Part shown: positions 17,680 through 26,424 of the stretch, piece after piece | Position numbering within the stretch: the stretch's first letter is position 1 | How the letters are laid out: each line of letters starts with the position of its first letter | Assembly (NCBI RefSeq): GCF_016616885.1 | Contig: NZ_CP067102.1 | Coordinates: 2,756,501-2,820,500 of the forward strand | DNA: 64,000 nt | Direction of reading: 5' to 3' | Origin: Bradyrhizobium diazoefficiens | Lineage (GTDB): Bacteria > Pseudomonadota > Alphaproteobacteria > Rhizobiales > Xanthobacteraceae | Notes under the pieces: model-generated | Database searches by the model: none | Seen by the model: only the letters and a program-made list of their open reading frames with translations | Told to the model about the DNA's origin: nothing | Made by a program: the position numbers and the translations under genes

Positions 17680-18020
17680 CAGTTACCGGACGGATCGGAG
17701 CGCGGGCTCGCCGCCGCCCGACTGTTGAGTGTCGTGGAGCCTGTGATCTGGAAAAGCCGCAGCAACAAGCCGATTGCGAGAGCCGTCGCGGAAAACGCGA
17801 CCACGACTCCGGTAATCACCAGGGCCTGCGGCACCGGGTCGTTACCAAAGCCCGCCGCCGCGCCTCGTCGCCCGACGATGCCGAACAGAAGAAATACGCC
17901 GCTGCCGAGCAGGTTGAATGCGATGATCTTGCGAAGTGGTTGCGGGGCCGCAATCAGGCCATAGAGTCCGAGTCCGACTGCCGCGGCAGCGTACGATCCG
18001 AACACGGTCACGGCGCTCAT
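17679..18020 (-). CDS. mnhC: Na+/H+ antiporter subunit C-like (NuoK family)
   Basis: 113 residues with three helices. The NuoK-like motif is visible in LRKIIAFNLLGSGVFLLFG and DPVPQALVITGVVVAFSATA, where DP-x-PQALVLTAIVI-like text is typical of MrpC/MnhC. It starts inside the 3' end of mnhB (4-base overlap) and ends by overlapping mnhD, so the three are translationally coupled. The tail after helix 3 is polar. Confidence 0.9.
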   Translation of the reverse strand: MSAVTVFGSYAAAAVGLGLYGLIAAPQPLRKIIAFNLLGSGVFLLFGIVGRRGAAAGFGNDPVPQALVITGVVVAFSATALAIGLLLRLFQITGSTTLNSRAAASPRSDPSGN

Positions 18021-18961
18021 CGCTCTGCGCTCCTTTCAGGTGCACCGGCGAGCAGCAGGCCGAGCGTCGTCGCGATCGTCAGGAGCATCGCGGCCTCAAT
18101 GCTCAGAATCAGCGGTTTGGCGAACGCAGCCGGATAGGCAAGGAACGCCGACCCAAAACAGATCCCGCCAAGGCCGACGACAAGGAATAAGCCGGGGCCG
18201 GCCACCAGAACGAGCCGAAGCCATCGACTGCGCACGGGTGGGGTATCCATCAGCCCGGCCATGATCACCAGCAGCCACATCGATGCGAGAACCGCGCCGC
18301 CCTGAAATGCTCCGCCGGGGTGATCAGCGCCCGTCCACAGGATGTAAATGCCGACGACGATGCCGGCGGGTGGCAACAGGCGCGCGAGAAAGGCGAGAAC
18401 ACCATTTGGATCAGCCTGGTGGCGTGGTCCGGGACGACCTCCCCAGGCCTGGTCCGACGCAAGGGACCAGACACCGACGATGGCGAGCAGGAGCACGACC
18501 TTCTCGAGCATGGTGTCCATCGCGCGGAATGCCATGAGCACGTTGGTGACGGGGTTGGCCATTCCGGTCGCCCCCGCGTTCGAGACGACCTCGGGCGCGA
18601 GCGTTGGCGCTGGATTGGGCGGAAGCAGGATCGCGACAGCCAGCGCTGCTGCGATCGACGCCGACAGCGCTGCGGCGCTCAGACGCACAGTCAGACTTGG
18701 TCGTTCATTTGTCATCGCCTCGGTACCGCGCAGCCGGGCCGCAGCACCCAATAGCACGACGCCGCCCAGGCCTCCGCCAATTGCAGCCTCGGTCAGCGCG
18801 ACATCGACGGCGTCCAGACGGACCCAGATCAGCGCAACCAGCAGTCCATAGGCGATAAAACCGACCGTGGCCGAATAGGTGTCGGGGACGGCTATCGTCC
18901 AGATGGCGAGGCCCAGCACCACGACGGCGAGCGCGATCTCGAACACTGTTGCGATGCTCAT
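18017..18961 (-). CDS. mnhB: MnhB-like antiporter subunit fused to a DUF4040 (subunit A tail) domain
   Basis: 314 residues in two modules. Residues 1-80 (IWTIAVPDTYSATVGFIAYG, then VDVALTEAAIGGGLGGVVLL) are the DUF4040 domain that in full Mrp systems forms the C-terminus of subunit A. The second part contains the MnhB domain with PPAGIVVGIYILWTGADHPG and GGAFQGGAVLASMWLL, where GxH-x-PGGGFQGG is the usual B signature. The arrangement means that the A-tail is retained while the large NuoL-like part of A is missing. It overlaps mnhG and mnhC by four bases each. Confidence 0.88.
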   Translation of the reverse strand: MSIATVFEIALAVVVLGLAIWTIAVPDTYSATVGFIAYGLLVALIWVRLDAVDVALTEAAIGGGLGGVVLLGAAARLRGTEAMTNERPSLTVRLSAAALSASIAAALAVAILLPPNPAPTLAPEVVSNAGATGMANPVTNVLMAFRAMDTMLEKVVLLLAIVGVWSLASDQAWGGRPGPRHQADPNGVLAFLARLLPPAGIVVGIYILWTGADHPGGAFQGGAVLASMWLLVIMAGLMDTPPVRSRWLRLVLVAGPGLFLVVGLGGICFGSAFLAYPAAFAKPLILSIEAAMLLTIATTLGLLLAGAPERSAER

Positions 18962-19251
18962 CTACCCGATCCGCTTTGACGTGCCGCGCGCGCTATCAAT
19001 TGGGAGACGGTGGCGCCCGCGAGCAATACGAACATCCAGATGCTGATCAACTTCAGTCCGTCGCGCAGGCCTCCTGTTTGGGGAAGCAGCCCGAGCACCA
19101 CGAAACCCAGGCCGAGGTTGTCGGCTTTGCTGAGCGCGTGCAGCCGAGTCAGCGTATCGGGAAAGCGAAGAAGGCCGACAGTGCCGGCGAAAAAGAAGAA
19201 CACGCCTGCCGGCACCGCCGCAACCGTGATGATGTCGCGTGCGACGCTCAT
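18958..19251 (-). CDS. mnhG: Na+/H+ antiporter subunit G-like
   Basis: 97 residues, three helices, with the MnhG hallmark GTVGLLRFPDTLTRLHALSK directly after the first helix, then NLGLGFVVLGLL. It overlaps mnhF upstream and mnhB downstream by four bases. Small structural subunit of the Mrp complex in the inner membrane. Confidence 0.92.
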   Translation of the reverse strand: MSVARDIITVAAVPAGVFFFFAGTVGLLRFPDTLTRLHALSKADNLGLGFVVLGLLPQTGGLRDGLKLISIWMFVLLAGATVSQLIARAARQSGSGR

Positions 19252-19538
19252 CTGTCCTCCCCCGGACCGGCCCCATCGGTTTCGAGGCGGGAAAGCCCCT
19301 TCTTGACGAATGCGATGGACGCGAAAGTCGCGAGCAGTGCCAATATCAATGCCACGTCGACAGCAGCAGGCACGCCTGTCACGGTGCCGATCAGTAGCAA
19401 GACGGCAATGCCGGCAGTCCCGATCAGTTGCGCCGCCATCATCCGGTCGGCATCTGCCGGGCCACGCAAGATGGACACCAGCCCGAGCCCGAGCATCGCC
19501 AGGATCAAGCCGACTGCGGTTGTCAGGAATTCAGTCAT
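19248..19538 (-). CDS. mnhF: Na+/H+ antiporter subunit F-like
   Basis: 96 residues from MTEFLTTAVGLILAMLGLGL with the MnhF motif LRGPADADRMMAAQLIGTAG (R-GP-x-x-x-DR) and a third helix VDVALILALLATFASIAFVK. The longer open frame to 19778 runs through mnhE and is rejected. The start lies 8 bases inside mnhE. Confidence 0.92.
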   Translation of the reverse strand: MTEFLTTAVGLILAMLGLGLVSILRGPADADRMMAAQLIGTAGIAVLLLIGTVTGVPAAVDVALILALLATFASIAFVKKGLSRLETDGAGPGEDR

Positions 19539-20052
19539 TGTAGAGGGCTCGAACCAACGCCCCTTCCTCCGCGGCAAGTTCGGCAACGACCGGTTGCCCG
19601 ACGTCGAGGCAGTGATAGACGATCTGCCCGCTCTCCTCCCCGGTTGGCACCGTGCCAGGCAAAAGGCTGGTGAGGGTCGCGAAAACGTTACGTCGCGTCC
19701 CGCGTGAGAGGCCGGTTGGATAGACCACAAATCCCGGACGCAGCGGCAGCCGGGGATCGAGCGCGCGGCGCGCGACATCTACGCCGGCGACCACCGACTG
19801 GTACAGGAAGAGCAGCACCAGGCGGACCAAGGCAGGACCCGACCACCGGGATCTGCTCGGCTCCAGCAGGTGCAGGCTCGTCCAGGTTGCTGCCGCGATT
19901 GCGGCCGCCGCGGCAGGAATGTCTGTGGGATTGACGCCGGCAAGCACGAGCCAGAGGCAGAGGAAAAATGCGGCCCTGAAAGTTGCAACCCGCCACAAAC
20001 CTTCAACCGCGACGGCCGTGCTCCCATCTCGATCACCTGAGGATCCTGTCAT
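19531..20052 (-). CDS. mnhE: Na+/H+ antiporter subunit E-like, first gene of the operon
   Basis: 173 residues starting MTGSSGDRDGS, with GAGGAAA 6 bases upstream. The MnhE pattern: two N-terminal helices (FFLCLWLVLAGVNPTDIPAA), then VRLVLLFLYQSVVAGVDVAR, then the soluble tail PTGLSRGTRRNVFATLTSLL and PGTVPTGEE with the usual TPGT-like turn. It starts the mnhE-F-G-B-C-D operon, in which every following gene overlaps its predecessor. The operon probably encodes a cation/proton antiporter or a related ion-coupling module. Confidence 0.9.
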   Translation of the reverse strand: MTGSSGDRDGSTAVAVEGLWRVATFRAAFFLCLWLVLAGVNPTDIPAAAAAIAAATWTSLHLLEPSRSRWSGPALVRLVLLFLYQSVVAGVDVARRALDPRLPLRPGFVVYPTGLSRGTRRNVFATLTSLLPGTVPTGEESGQIVYHCLDVGQPVVAELAAEEGALVRALYND

Positions 20053-20363
20053 GCCGGTTTCCTCGATTGCTCCCGGATTGTGTCGCCTGGCTGTGCCGCA
20101 TTTTTGAAGAAGCGCGTTTGCGTGCCGTATAGACGATTGCATCATGCGTCGTCGGCGGAACCGGCGACATCGGGTGATTGCCTGATCATGTCCTGGGAAT
20201 CTGCTGATGGTCGACCACGGATTCCATCCGGCGCCACCGAGTAGATTTACCGATACTGACGGCGGACCCCTTCGGCAAAAATGCCGATGGCGGCACCGGG
20301 AACATACGACCGCGGAAAGCGCAATGCTCCCGGCAAGATCTCACTCCCGGAACGGAACAGTTC
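20053..20363. other. divergent intergenic region, mnhE / RND adaptor
   Basis: About 310 bases between the divergent mnhE operon and the RND adaptor gene. It should hold both promoters. I see no additional gene and no strong palindrome. Confidence 0.4.
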
Positions 20364-21473
20364 ATGTTCATGTACGACAGCCGATCCCCGCCTCGAAACA
20401 TCCTCACATCGACGCTGGTGGCGGCATTCTTGCTGATGCTGGCAGGATGTGGACGGGAGACCGAAACCAAGGACGCATCTCCGCCGCGGATCGTACGCAC
20501 AGCGACCGTCGAAAAGCGCAAGGTCACGACGCCGCTGACATTCTCCGGACGGGTCGAGGCAGAAGACGAGGTGAATATTGCCTTCCGAATCTCGGGCCGC
20601 CTGTTGAGCAATGACACCAAGGTAGGCGACCGGGTCAAGGCAGGCCAGGTGCTGGCGCGATTGGAGTCGCAGAATGAACTGAGCGCGCTGCGACAGGCGC
20701 AGGCGTCCCTTGCTGCCGCTCAGGGGCAACTGACGCAGGCGCGCAATCACTTCGATCGCCAGGAGACGCTGTTGGCGCAGGGGTGGACCACGCGGGCCAA
20801 CTATGATGCGGCAACCCAGGCACGGCAAACCGCGCAGTCGCAGGTCGATGCGGCCGAAGCGCAACTGAGTTCTGCGCATGACCTCGTCGGCTTCACCGAG
20901 CTCAAGGCTGATGCTCCCGGCGTGATAACAGCTACTGGTCCAGTCGCCGGCGAGGTCGTTCAGGCCGGGCAGATGATCGCCAGGGTTGCGCGGCAGGATG
21001 GCCGCGATGCGGTCTTCGATGTCCCCGCTCAATTGATCAGGTCGGCCTCCGCCGATCCAGAGATCACCGTCAGCCTGGCAGATGATCCGACGATAGCCGC
21101 GCAAGGGCGCATTCGCGAAGTTGCTGCACAGGCTAGTGCTGTGACCCGAACCTTCGAGGTCAAGGTGGGTCTGACCGATCCGCCAGCTGCGATGCAGTTG
21201 GGTGCGTCGGTGATAGGACGCGTGAACACAACTGCAGGGCCGATGATCGATATTCCGTCTTCCGCGCTGACCAGGATGAACCAGCAGCCTGCTGTATGGA
21301 TCGTCGATCGGACCACCAATACGGTTGCGGTACGCAATGTGGATGTGCTGCGGTTTGATGAAGCGCAGGCTATCATTTCCCAGGGGCTCGACATCGGCGA
21401 AGTTGTTGTCACCGCCGGCGTTCAGGCGCTGCATCCGGGTCAGAAGGTCCGCGTTCTTGGATCCGAGCCATGA
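20364..21473 (+). CDS. RND efflux periplasmic adaptor (membrane fusion lipoprotein)
   Basis: 369 residues. The N-terminal signal ends in a lipobox L-A-G-C with Cys29, so it is a lipoprotein anchored in the inner membrane. Then come a barrel-sandwich half-motif (GRVEAEDEVNIAFRISGRLL and VGDRVKAGQVLARLESQ), an alpha-hairpin rich in Ala/Gln (QAQASLAAAQGQLTQARNHF), the second half-motif (KADAPGVITATGPVAGEVV), the beta-barrel and the membrane-proximal domain (VVTAGVQALHPGQKVRVL). It is the HlyD/AcrA family. The stop overlaps the start of the permease gene by 4 bases (ATGA), so the two are coupled. No outer-membrane factor gene is nearby. Confidence 0.93.
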   Translation: MFMYDSRSPPRNILTSTLVAAFLLMLAGCGRETETKDASPPRIVRTATVEKRKVTTPLTFSGRVEAEDEVNIAFRISGRLLSNDTKVGDRVKAGQVLARLESQNELSALRQAQASLAAAQGQLTQARNHFDRQETLLAQGWTTRANYDAATQARQTAQSQVDAAEAQLSSAHDLVGFTELKADAPGVITATGPVAGEVVQAGQMIARVARQDGRDAVFDVPAQLIRSASADPEITVSLADDPTIAAQGRIREVAAQASAVTRTFEVKVGLTDPPAAMQLGASVIGRVNTTAGPMIDIPSSALTRMNQQPAVWIVDRTTNTVAVRNVDVLRFDEAQAIISQGLDIGEVVVTAGVQALHPGQKVRVLGSEP

Positions 21474-24400
21474 ACAGAATGAATCTTTCCGATTGGGCTC
21501 TGAAACACCGTTCGCTGGTTGTCTATATGATGATCATTGCGGTGGTCGGGGGTTCACTGTCCTATTTCCGGTTGGGGCGCAATGAAGATCCTGCCTTCAT
21601 CATCAAGACCATGGTCGTCCAGGCCGCGTGGCCCGGCGCAACTGTGGAAGAGACGATGAAGCAGGTAACCGAGCGCCTCGAACGTCACTTGCAGGAAACG
21701 CCGCATCTGGACTTCCTGCGAAGCTTCACCAGGGCCGGTGTCGCGACCGTCTTTGTAAATCTGAAGGGGAATGCGAACGCGAAACAGGTGGCCGACACTT
21801 GGTATCACGTACGAAAGACGATCGGAGACATGCGTCACACGCTGCCCGCGGGCGTGATCGGGCCCGGGTTTAATGACGAATTCGGCGATACCTTCGGCAT
21901 CATCTATGGCTTTACCAGCGACGGCTTCACGCAGCGTGAGCTGCGCGATCGGGTCGAGGACATCCGATCAAGGCTGCTTCTCGTACCTGACGTGTCGAAG
22001 GTTGAGCTTGTGGGTGAACAGGATGAGGTGATCTTCGTCGAGTTCTCCACGAAGGAACTTGCCGCCCTTGGAATTGATCGATCCGCTCTCATTGCGGCTC
22101 TCCAGTCGCAAAACATCGTGCGTCCGGCGGGAACGATACAAACCGGCTCGGAAAGTATCTCGATTCGGGTGTCAGGCAGCTTCCAATCGGAGCAGGACAT
22201 CGCCAACATCAATTTCTCCGCCGGCGGGCGCATGCTTCGCCTGAGCGATATTGCGCAGGTGCAACGCGGCTACACGGATCCGCCCCAGCCGATGTTTCGG
22301 GTCAATGGCAAACCGGCAATAGGTCTTGCAATCGCCATGAGGGATGGCGGCGACATTCTCGCGCTCGGCGCCAATATCAAAAAGGCAATGGCGCGAATCA
22401 CCGCGGATCTCCCCATCGGAATCGAGCCCAGCCTGATGGCGGACCAGCCCGTTGTCGTCAACCAGGCGATTCGCGAGTTCACAGTCTCATTGATGCAGGC
22501 GATCGGCATCATCATGGCGGTGAGTTTCATCAGCCTGGGCGTGCGACCCGGCCTTATCATCGCGCTCGCCATACCATTCACGCTGGCGATCGTGTTTCCG
22601 ATCATGGGACTCCTCAGCATCGATATGCAGCGAATATCGCTTGGCGCGCTCATCATTGCGCTTGCGTTGCTGGTCGACGATGCGATGACCACGACTGATG
22701 CGACGCTCAGTCGGCTCGCAGAGGGAGCCAGCAAGATCGAGGCGGCAACTTTCGCGTACCGGACTCATGCAATGGCAATGCTCGCGGGCACGCTGGTAAC
22801 GATAGCTGGCTTTATACCGGTCGGTTTTGCTGCGAGTTCCGCCGGTGAATACACGTTTTCGCTCTTCGCCGTGGTCACGATCGCACTGCTGGTTTCCTGG
22901 TTCGTTGCGGTCATTTTCACCCCACTTCTCGGAGCAGCCATCCTCGTTCCGCCGAAGCAAACAAGTACGGCGGATCAGGGCAGGATCTTCCGCATGTATC
23001 GGAGCTTCCTGACTTTCGCGATGCGCGCGAAATGGCTGACGATCGCACTCTCCTTGGCACTCTTTGTTTGTTCGGTGCTTGCGCTGCCGCTCATTCCGCG
23101 ACAGTTCTTTCCATCGTCGGACCGTCCAGAGTTGCTCGTGGACCTCAGCTTGCCGCAGAACTCGTCAATCCATGCGAGCGACGTCGCAGCAAAGCGGCTG
23201 GATACGGCCCTTTCGACCGATGCCGATGTGGCGCGGTGGAGCACCTATATCGGGCGCGGCGCCATCCGCTTCTATTTGCCGCTTAATGTTCAACTCCCGA
23301 ACGATTTCTTCACGCAGGCCGTCGTGATCGCCAAGGACGTCGCGGCACGCGACCGTCTGCATTCCAAGCTCGAAAAGCTGCTCGCGCAGGAGTTTCCTAA
23401 CGCGATTTCGTTTGTGTCTCCGCTCGAACTCGGACCGCCGGTCGGATGGCCGGTGCAGTATCGGGTTGGTGGGGCTGACGTGGAACGGGTGCGCGAAATC
23501 GCGCTCAAGGTCGGACAGATCGTCGCTTCCAGTCCGGACACCAAACAAGTGAACTTCGATTGGATGGAACCCAATCGCCAAGTGCGGATTCGGGTGGACC
23601 AGAACGAGGCCCGCCTTCTCGGCCTCAGCTCGCAAGCGATTGCGACAGTCTTGAATACGGTCATATCCGGCACACCCATTACCCAAGTTCGCGACAATAT
23701 CTATCTGGTCAACGTGGTGGCGCGAGCGACCAACGAGCAGAGGGTCTCTCTGGACGGCTTACGTAACCTGCAGGTGGCGCTGCCGGGTGGACAGACTGTT
23801 CCTCTCAGTCAGTTCGCCTCCTTTGAGTATGACCAGGAGTTTCCACTCGTCTGGCGGCGCGACCGCATTCCAACCCTGACGGTTCAGGCTGCCATCGCCG
23901 GTGACAAGCTGCCGGAGAGCGTGGTCACGTCGCTCTCGACGGCGATCGAGAATCTAAGAAAAACCCTTCCTTCGGGGTATAGCGTCGTCGTGGGCGGCAC
24001 CGTGGAGGAAAGTCAGAAGTCGCAGGCATCCGTGCTGGCGGTGGTGCCGGTGATGCTGTTCGTCATGTTCACCGTCCTCATGGTGCAACTCCAGAGCTTT
24101 CCGAGGCTGTTCATGGTGCTAAGCGTAGCTCCGCTCGGCCTTATCGGCGTCGTTGCAGCGTTGATGCTGTCCGGCAGGCCCTTGGGCTTTGTCGCCATTC
24201 TCGGTGTACTGGCGCTGCTCGGCATGATCAGCAAGAATGCTGTCATTCTGATCGGTCAGATCGACGCCGAACGCGCCTTGGGCAAGACGCCTTGGGACGC
24301 GGCGGTGGATGCCAGCAGCTCCCGTTTTCGGCCGATCATGTTGACGGCGGTGTCGACCGTTCTCGGCATGATCCCCATCGCACCAACGGTGTTCTGGGGA

Positions 24401-24535
24401 CCGATGGCATTCGCGATCATGGGCGGACTTCTGATCGCCACCGTCCTGACGCTGGTCTTCCTGCCAACATTGTATGTGACCTGGTTTGCGCGGGACGAAA
24501 AAGAGCAACCGCCCGCGGGAGCGCGTCCGGCCTGA
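21470..24535 (+). CDS. RND efflux permease
   Basis: 1021 residues with the 12-helix, two-large-loop layout of RND pumps. Visible: NLSDWALKHRSLVVYMMII at helix 1, QAAWPGATVEETMKQVTERL in the porter domain, LIIALALLVDDAMTTTDATL in helix 4 with the proton-relay Asp pair, and GVLALLGMISKNAVILIGQI near helix 10. It exports unknown small molecules with the adjacent lipoprotein adaptor. Most similar in style to HAE-type pumps with lipoprotein adaptors. It ends six bases from the convergent SLC13 gene, with no room for a separate terminator. Confidence 0.93.
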   Translation: MNRMNLSDWALKHRSLVVYMMIIAVVGGSLSYFRLGRNEDPAFIIKTMVVQAAWPGATVEETMKQVTERLERHLQETPHLDFLRSFTRAGVATVFVNLKGNANAKQVADTWYHVRKTIGDMRHTLPAGVIGPGFNDEFGDTFGIIYGFTSDGFTQRELRDRVEDIRSRLLLVPDVSKVELVGEQDEVIFVEFSTKELAALGIDRSALIAALQSQNIVRPAGTIQTGSESISIRVSGSFQSEQDIANINFSAGGRMLRLSDIAQVQRGYTDPPQPMFRVNGKPAIGLAIAMRDGGDILALGANIKKAMARITADLPIGIEPSLMADQPVVVNQAIREFTVSLMQAIGIIMAVSFISLGVRPGLIIALAIPFTLAIVFPIMGLLSIDMQRISLGALIIALALLVDDAMTTTDATLSRLAEGASKIEAATFAYRTHAMAMLAGTLVTIAGFIPVGFAASSAGEYTFSLFAVVTIALLVSWFVAVIFTPLLGAAILVPPKQTSTADQGRIFRMYRSFLTFAMRAKWLTIALSLALFVCSVLALPLIPRQFFPSSDRPELLVDLSLPQNSSIHASDVAAKRLDTALSTDADVARWSTYIGRGAIRFYLPLNVQLPNDFFTQAVVIAKDVAARDRLHSKLEKLLAQEFPNAISFVSPLELGPPVGWPVQYRVGGADVERVREIALKVGQIVASSPDTKQVNFDWMEPNRQVRIRVDQNEARLLGLSSQAIATVLNTVISGTPITQVRDNIYLVNVVARATNEQRVSLDGLRNLQVALPGGQTVPLSQFASFEYDQEFPLVWRRDRIPTLTVQAAIAGDKLPESVVTSLSTAIENLRKTLPSGYSVVVGGTVEESQKSQASVLAVVPVMLFVMFTVLMVQLQSFPRLFMVLSVAPLGLIGVVAALMLSGRPLGFVAILGVLALLGMISKNAVILIGQIDAERALGKTPWDAAVDASSSRFRPIMLTAVSTVLGMIPIAPTVFWGPMAFAIMGGLLIATVLTLVFLPTLYVTWFARDEKEQPPAGARPA

Positions 24536-24541
24536 CTGCCG

Positions 24542-26371
24542 TCAAAATCGCAGCAGCCAGGGCACCAGCGCCAAGGCTGCGAACATCACGACGACGGCAA
24601 AAGGGACACCGATCTTCAAGAAATCGCCGAAACCGTAATTGCCCGGTCCGACCACCAAGGTGTTCACCGGCGAAGACACCGGCGTCATGAAGGCGGCCGA
24701 GGCCGCGATGGCGATAGTCATCGCGAAAGGATAGGGGGAAGCGCCGATATCCTTCGCCACTGCGAGTGCGACGGGTGCCATGAGCACCGCGGTCGCCGTA
24801 TTCGAGATGAACAGACCAAGGGCGGCCGTGATCACGAAAAGCAGCCCCAACAGGACCCGCGGTGCTGCCTCGCCCGCAGAATGCGTCACGGCGTAGGCTG
24901 CGAGATCGACGCCGCCGGTTCGTTGCAGCGCCAGCGAAAAGGGCAGCATGCCGACAATGAGAACCAGGCTCTTCCAATTGATCGAGGCGTAGGCGCTGTT
25001 AAAATCAACGCAGCGGAGCAACCCCATCAGCAAGCAGCCGATCAGAACCGCATGCACGTTCGGCACCACACCGCTGACCATCATGCCGACCGTCAATGCC
25101 AGGACCGCAAGTGCCTGAGGTGCGAGGTTCGCAGCCGGCAGAACCTCTTTGTGCTCGGTCGGCAGGTTCAGGACGACAAGATCCGAGAATTCGGATCGCA
25201 GCTTGTTGATGTCAGACCAGAAGCCGGTCAGCAGAAGGGTGTCACCGACCTTCAACGTCTCATCGAGCAGCCCTTGGCTGACGACCTTGCGACCGTGCCG
25301 CAACCCCAGCACCGTCAATCCCATTTCGCTGCGCACCCGCGCCTGCAAGACGCTTGAGCCGATCAGCTTGGACTCCGCCGGGACGATGACCTCGACCATG
25401 CCGATTTCCTGCGAACGGTCGGTGAAGTAGCCGCAGTCGCCCAAGGGAAGCTTCTCGAGCATATAGTCGCGCAGCATCCGGTCGGTCTCGGTAGGAAGTG
25501 CGATGACGTCGAGCAGCAGGATCTGCCCGGCAGCGAGCTCGGTCCTTGCGTTCGGGCGGATCGCCTCGGACCCGAAGTGGCCGTGACGCTCGATGGCGAG
25601 GAGGTTCACGCCGCTATCCCGGAGCGGAAGCCCTTCCAGGCGCTTGCCGACCAGCGGCGAGTCAGGCAGCACGCGCACGCGCAGGGCTCGGTCGGTGAGG
25701 TCGTATTGCGTTACCCAATCAAGCAGGTTCGGCTGACGGCACTCGCCGTCTACGCGCTTGGCCGAGACGGGCAGAAACCGCCGTGCGAACAGCATATAAG
25801 CAATGCCAAGCGCGAGGAACGCGAGCCCAAAGGGCGTGAAGCTGAAAAAGCCGAAACCGACCTCGCCCTGGCGGATCAGTTCGGCGTTGACCACCAGATT
25901 TGGCGCCGTCGCGACGAGGGTGAGCATGCCGCTGATCAGGGCCGCAAAGCTCAGGGGCATCATCAACTGGCTCGGCGCGGCGCCCGTGTTCTGACAGATG
26001 CGCAGTACGACCGGGATGAATATGGCGACCACGGCGGTCGAACTCATGAATGCGCCGAGCCCACTGACCGCAAGCATCAGCAGCACCAGCATGCGCGTCT
26101 CGCTGCTGCCGGCGGTCGCATTCAGCCAATCGCCGAGGCGACGCGCCACGCCGGTGCGCACCAGCCCCTCTCCGATCACGAATAGACCTGCGATCAGCAC
26201 GATGCTGGGATCACTGAACCCCGCCAGTGCCTCGTTGATGGTAATCACTCCGGTGAATGGCATGATCACGATCATCAGCAGCGCAACCGCATCCATGCGT
26301 GGGCGATTGGCCATGAACATCACGATCGCGGCCGCCAGCAGCAGAAGAACCAAAGCGAGATTGGTGTTCAT
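24542..26371 (-). CDS. SLC13-type permease with two TrkA-C domains (copy 1)
   Basis: 609 residues. Two membrane halves flank a cytoplasmic pair of RCK/TrkA-C domains (about 205-385; RVLPDSPLVGKRLEGLPLRD and VIVPAESKLIGSSVLQARVR). Half 1 has LGAFMSSTAVVAIFIPVVL and TLVATAPNLVVNAELI; half 2 has LGLFISNTATAVLMAPVALA and TPVSSPVNTLVVGPGNYGFG. These are the SNT-like and T-x-P-N motifs that bind Na+ and anionic substrate in the DASS/SLC13 family, so a Na+-coupled dicarboxylate, sulfate or similar anion transporter is expected. It is downstream of copy 2 by 53 bases on the same strand. Confidence 0.88.
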   Translation of the reverse strand: MNTNLALVLLLLAAAIVMFMANRPRMDAVALLMIVIMPFTGVITINEALAGFSDPSIVLIAGLFVIGEGLVRTGVARRLGDWLNATAGSSETRMLVLLMLAVSGLGAFMSSTAVVAIFIPVVLRICQNTGAAPSQLMMPLSFAALISGMLTLVATAPNLVVNAELIRQGEVGFGFFSFTPFGLAFLALGIAYMLFARRFLPVSAKRVDGECRQPNLLDWVTQYDLTDRALRVRVLPDSPLVGKRLEGLPLRDSGVNLLAIERHGHFGSEAIRPNARTELAAGQILLLDVIALPTETDRMLRDYMLEKLPLGDCGYFTDRSQEIGMVEVIVPAESKLIGSSVLQARVRSEMGLTVLGLRHGRKVVSQGLLDETLKVGDTLLLTGFWSDINKLRSEFSDLVVLNLPTEHKEVLPAANLAPQALAVLALTVGMMVSGVVPNVHAVLIGCLLMGLLRCVDFNSAYASINWKSLVLIVGMLPFSLALQRTGGVDLAAYAVTHSAGEAAPRVLLGLLFVITAALGLFISNTATAVLMAPVALAVAKDIGASPYPFAMTIAIAASAAFMTPVSSPVNTLVVGPGNYGFGDFLKIGVPFAVVVMFAALALVPWLLRF

Positions 26372-26424
26372 GCGGAATACCCGATCGGTTGAGACGCAAG
26401 CGGCTCATCTTGTGTGCAAGCTGC

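Noticed and set aside
20247..21434. 395-residue minus-strand frame
   Set aside because: Antisense of the RND adaptor lipoprotein.
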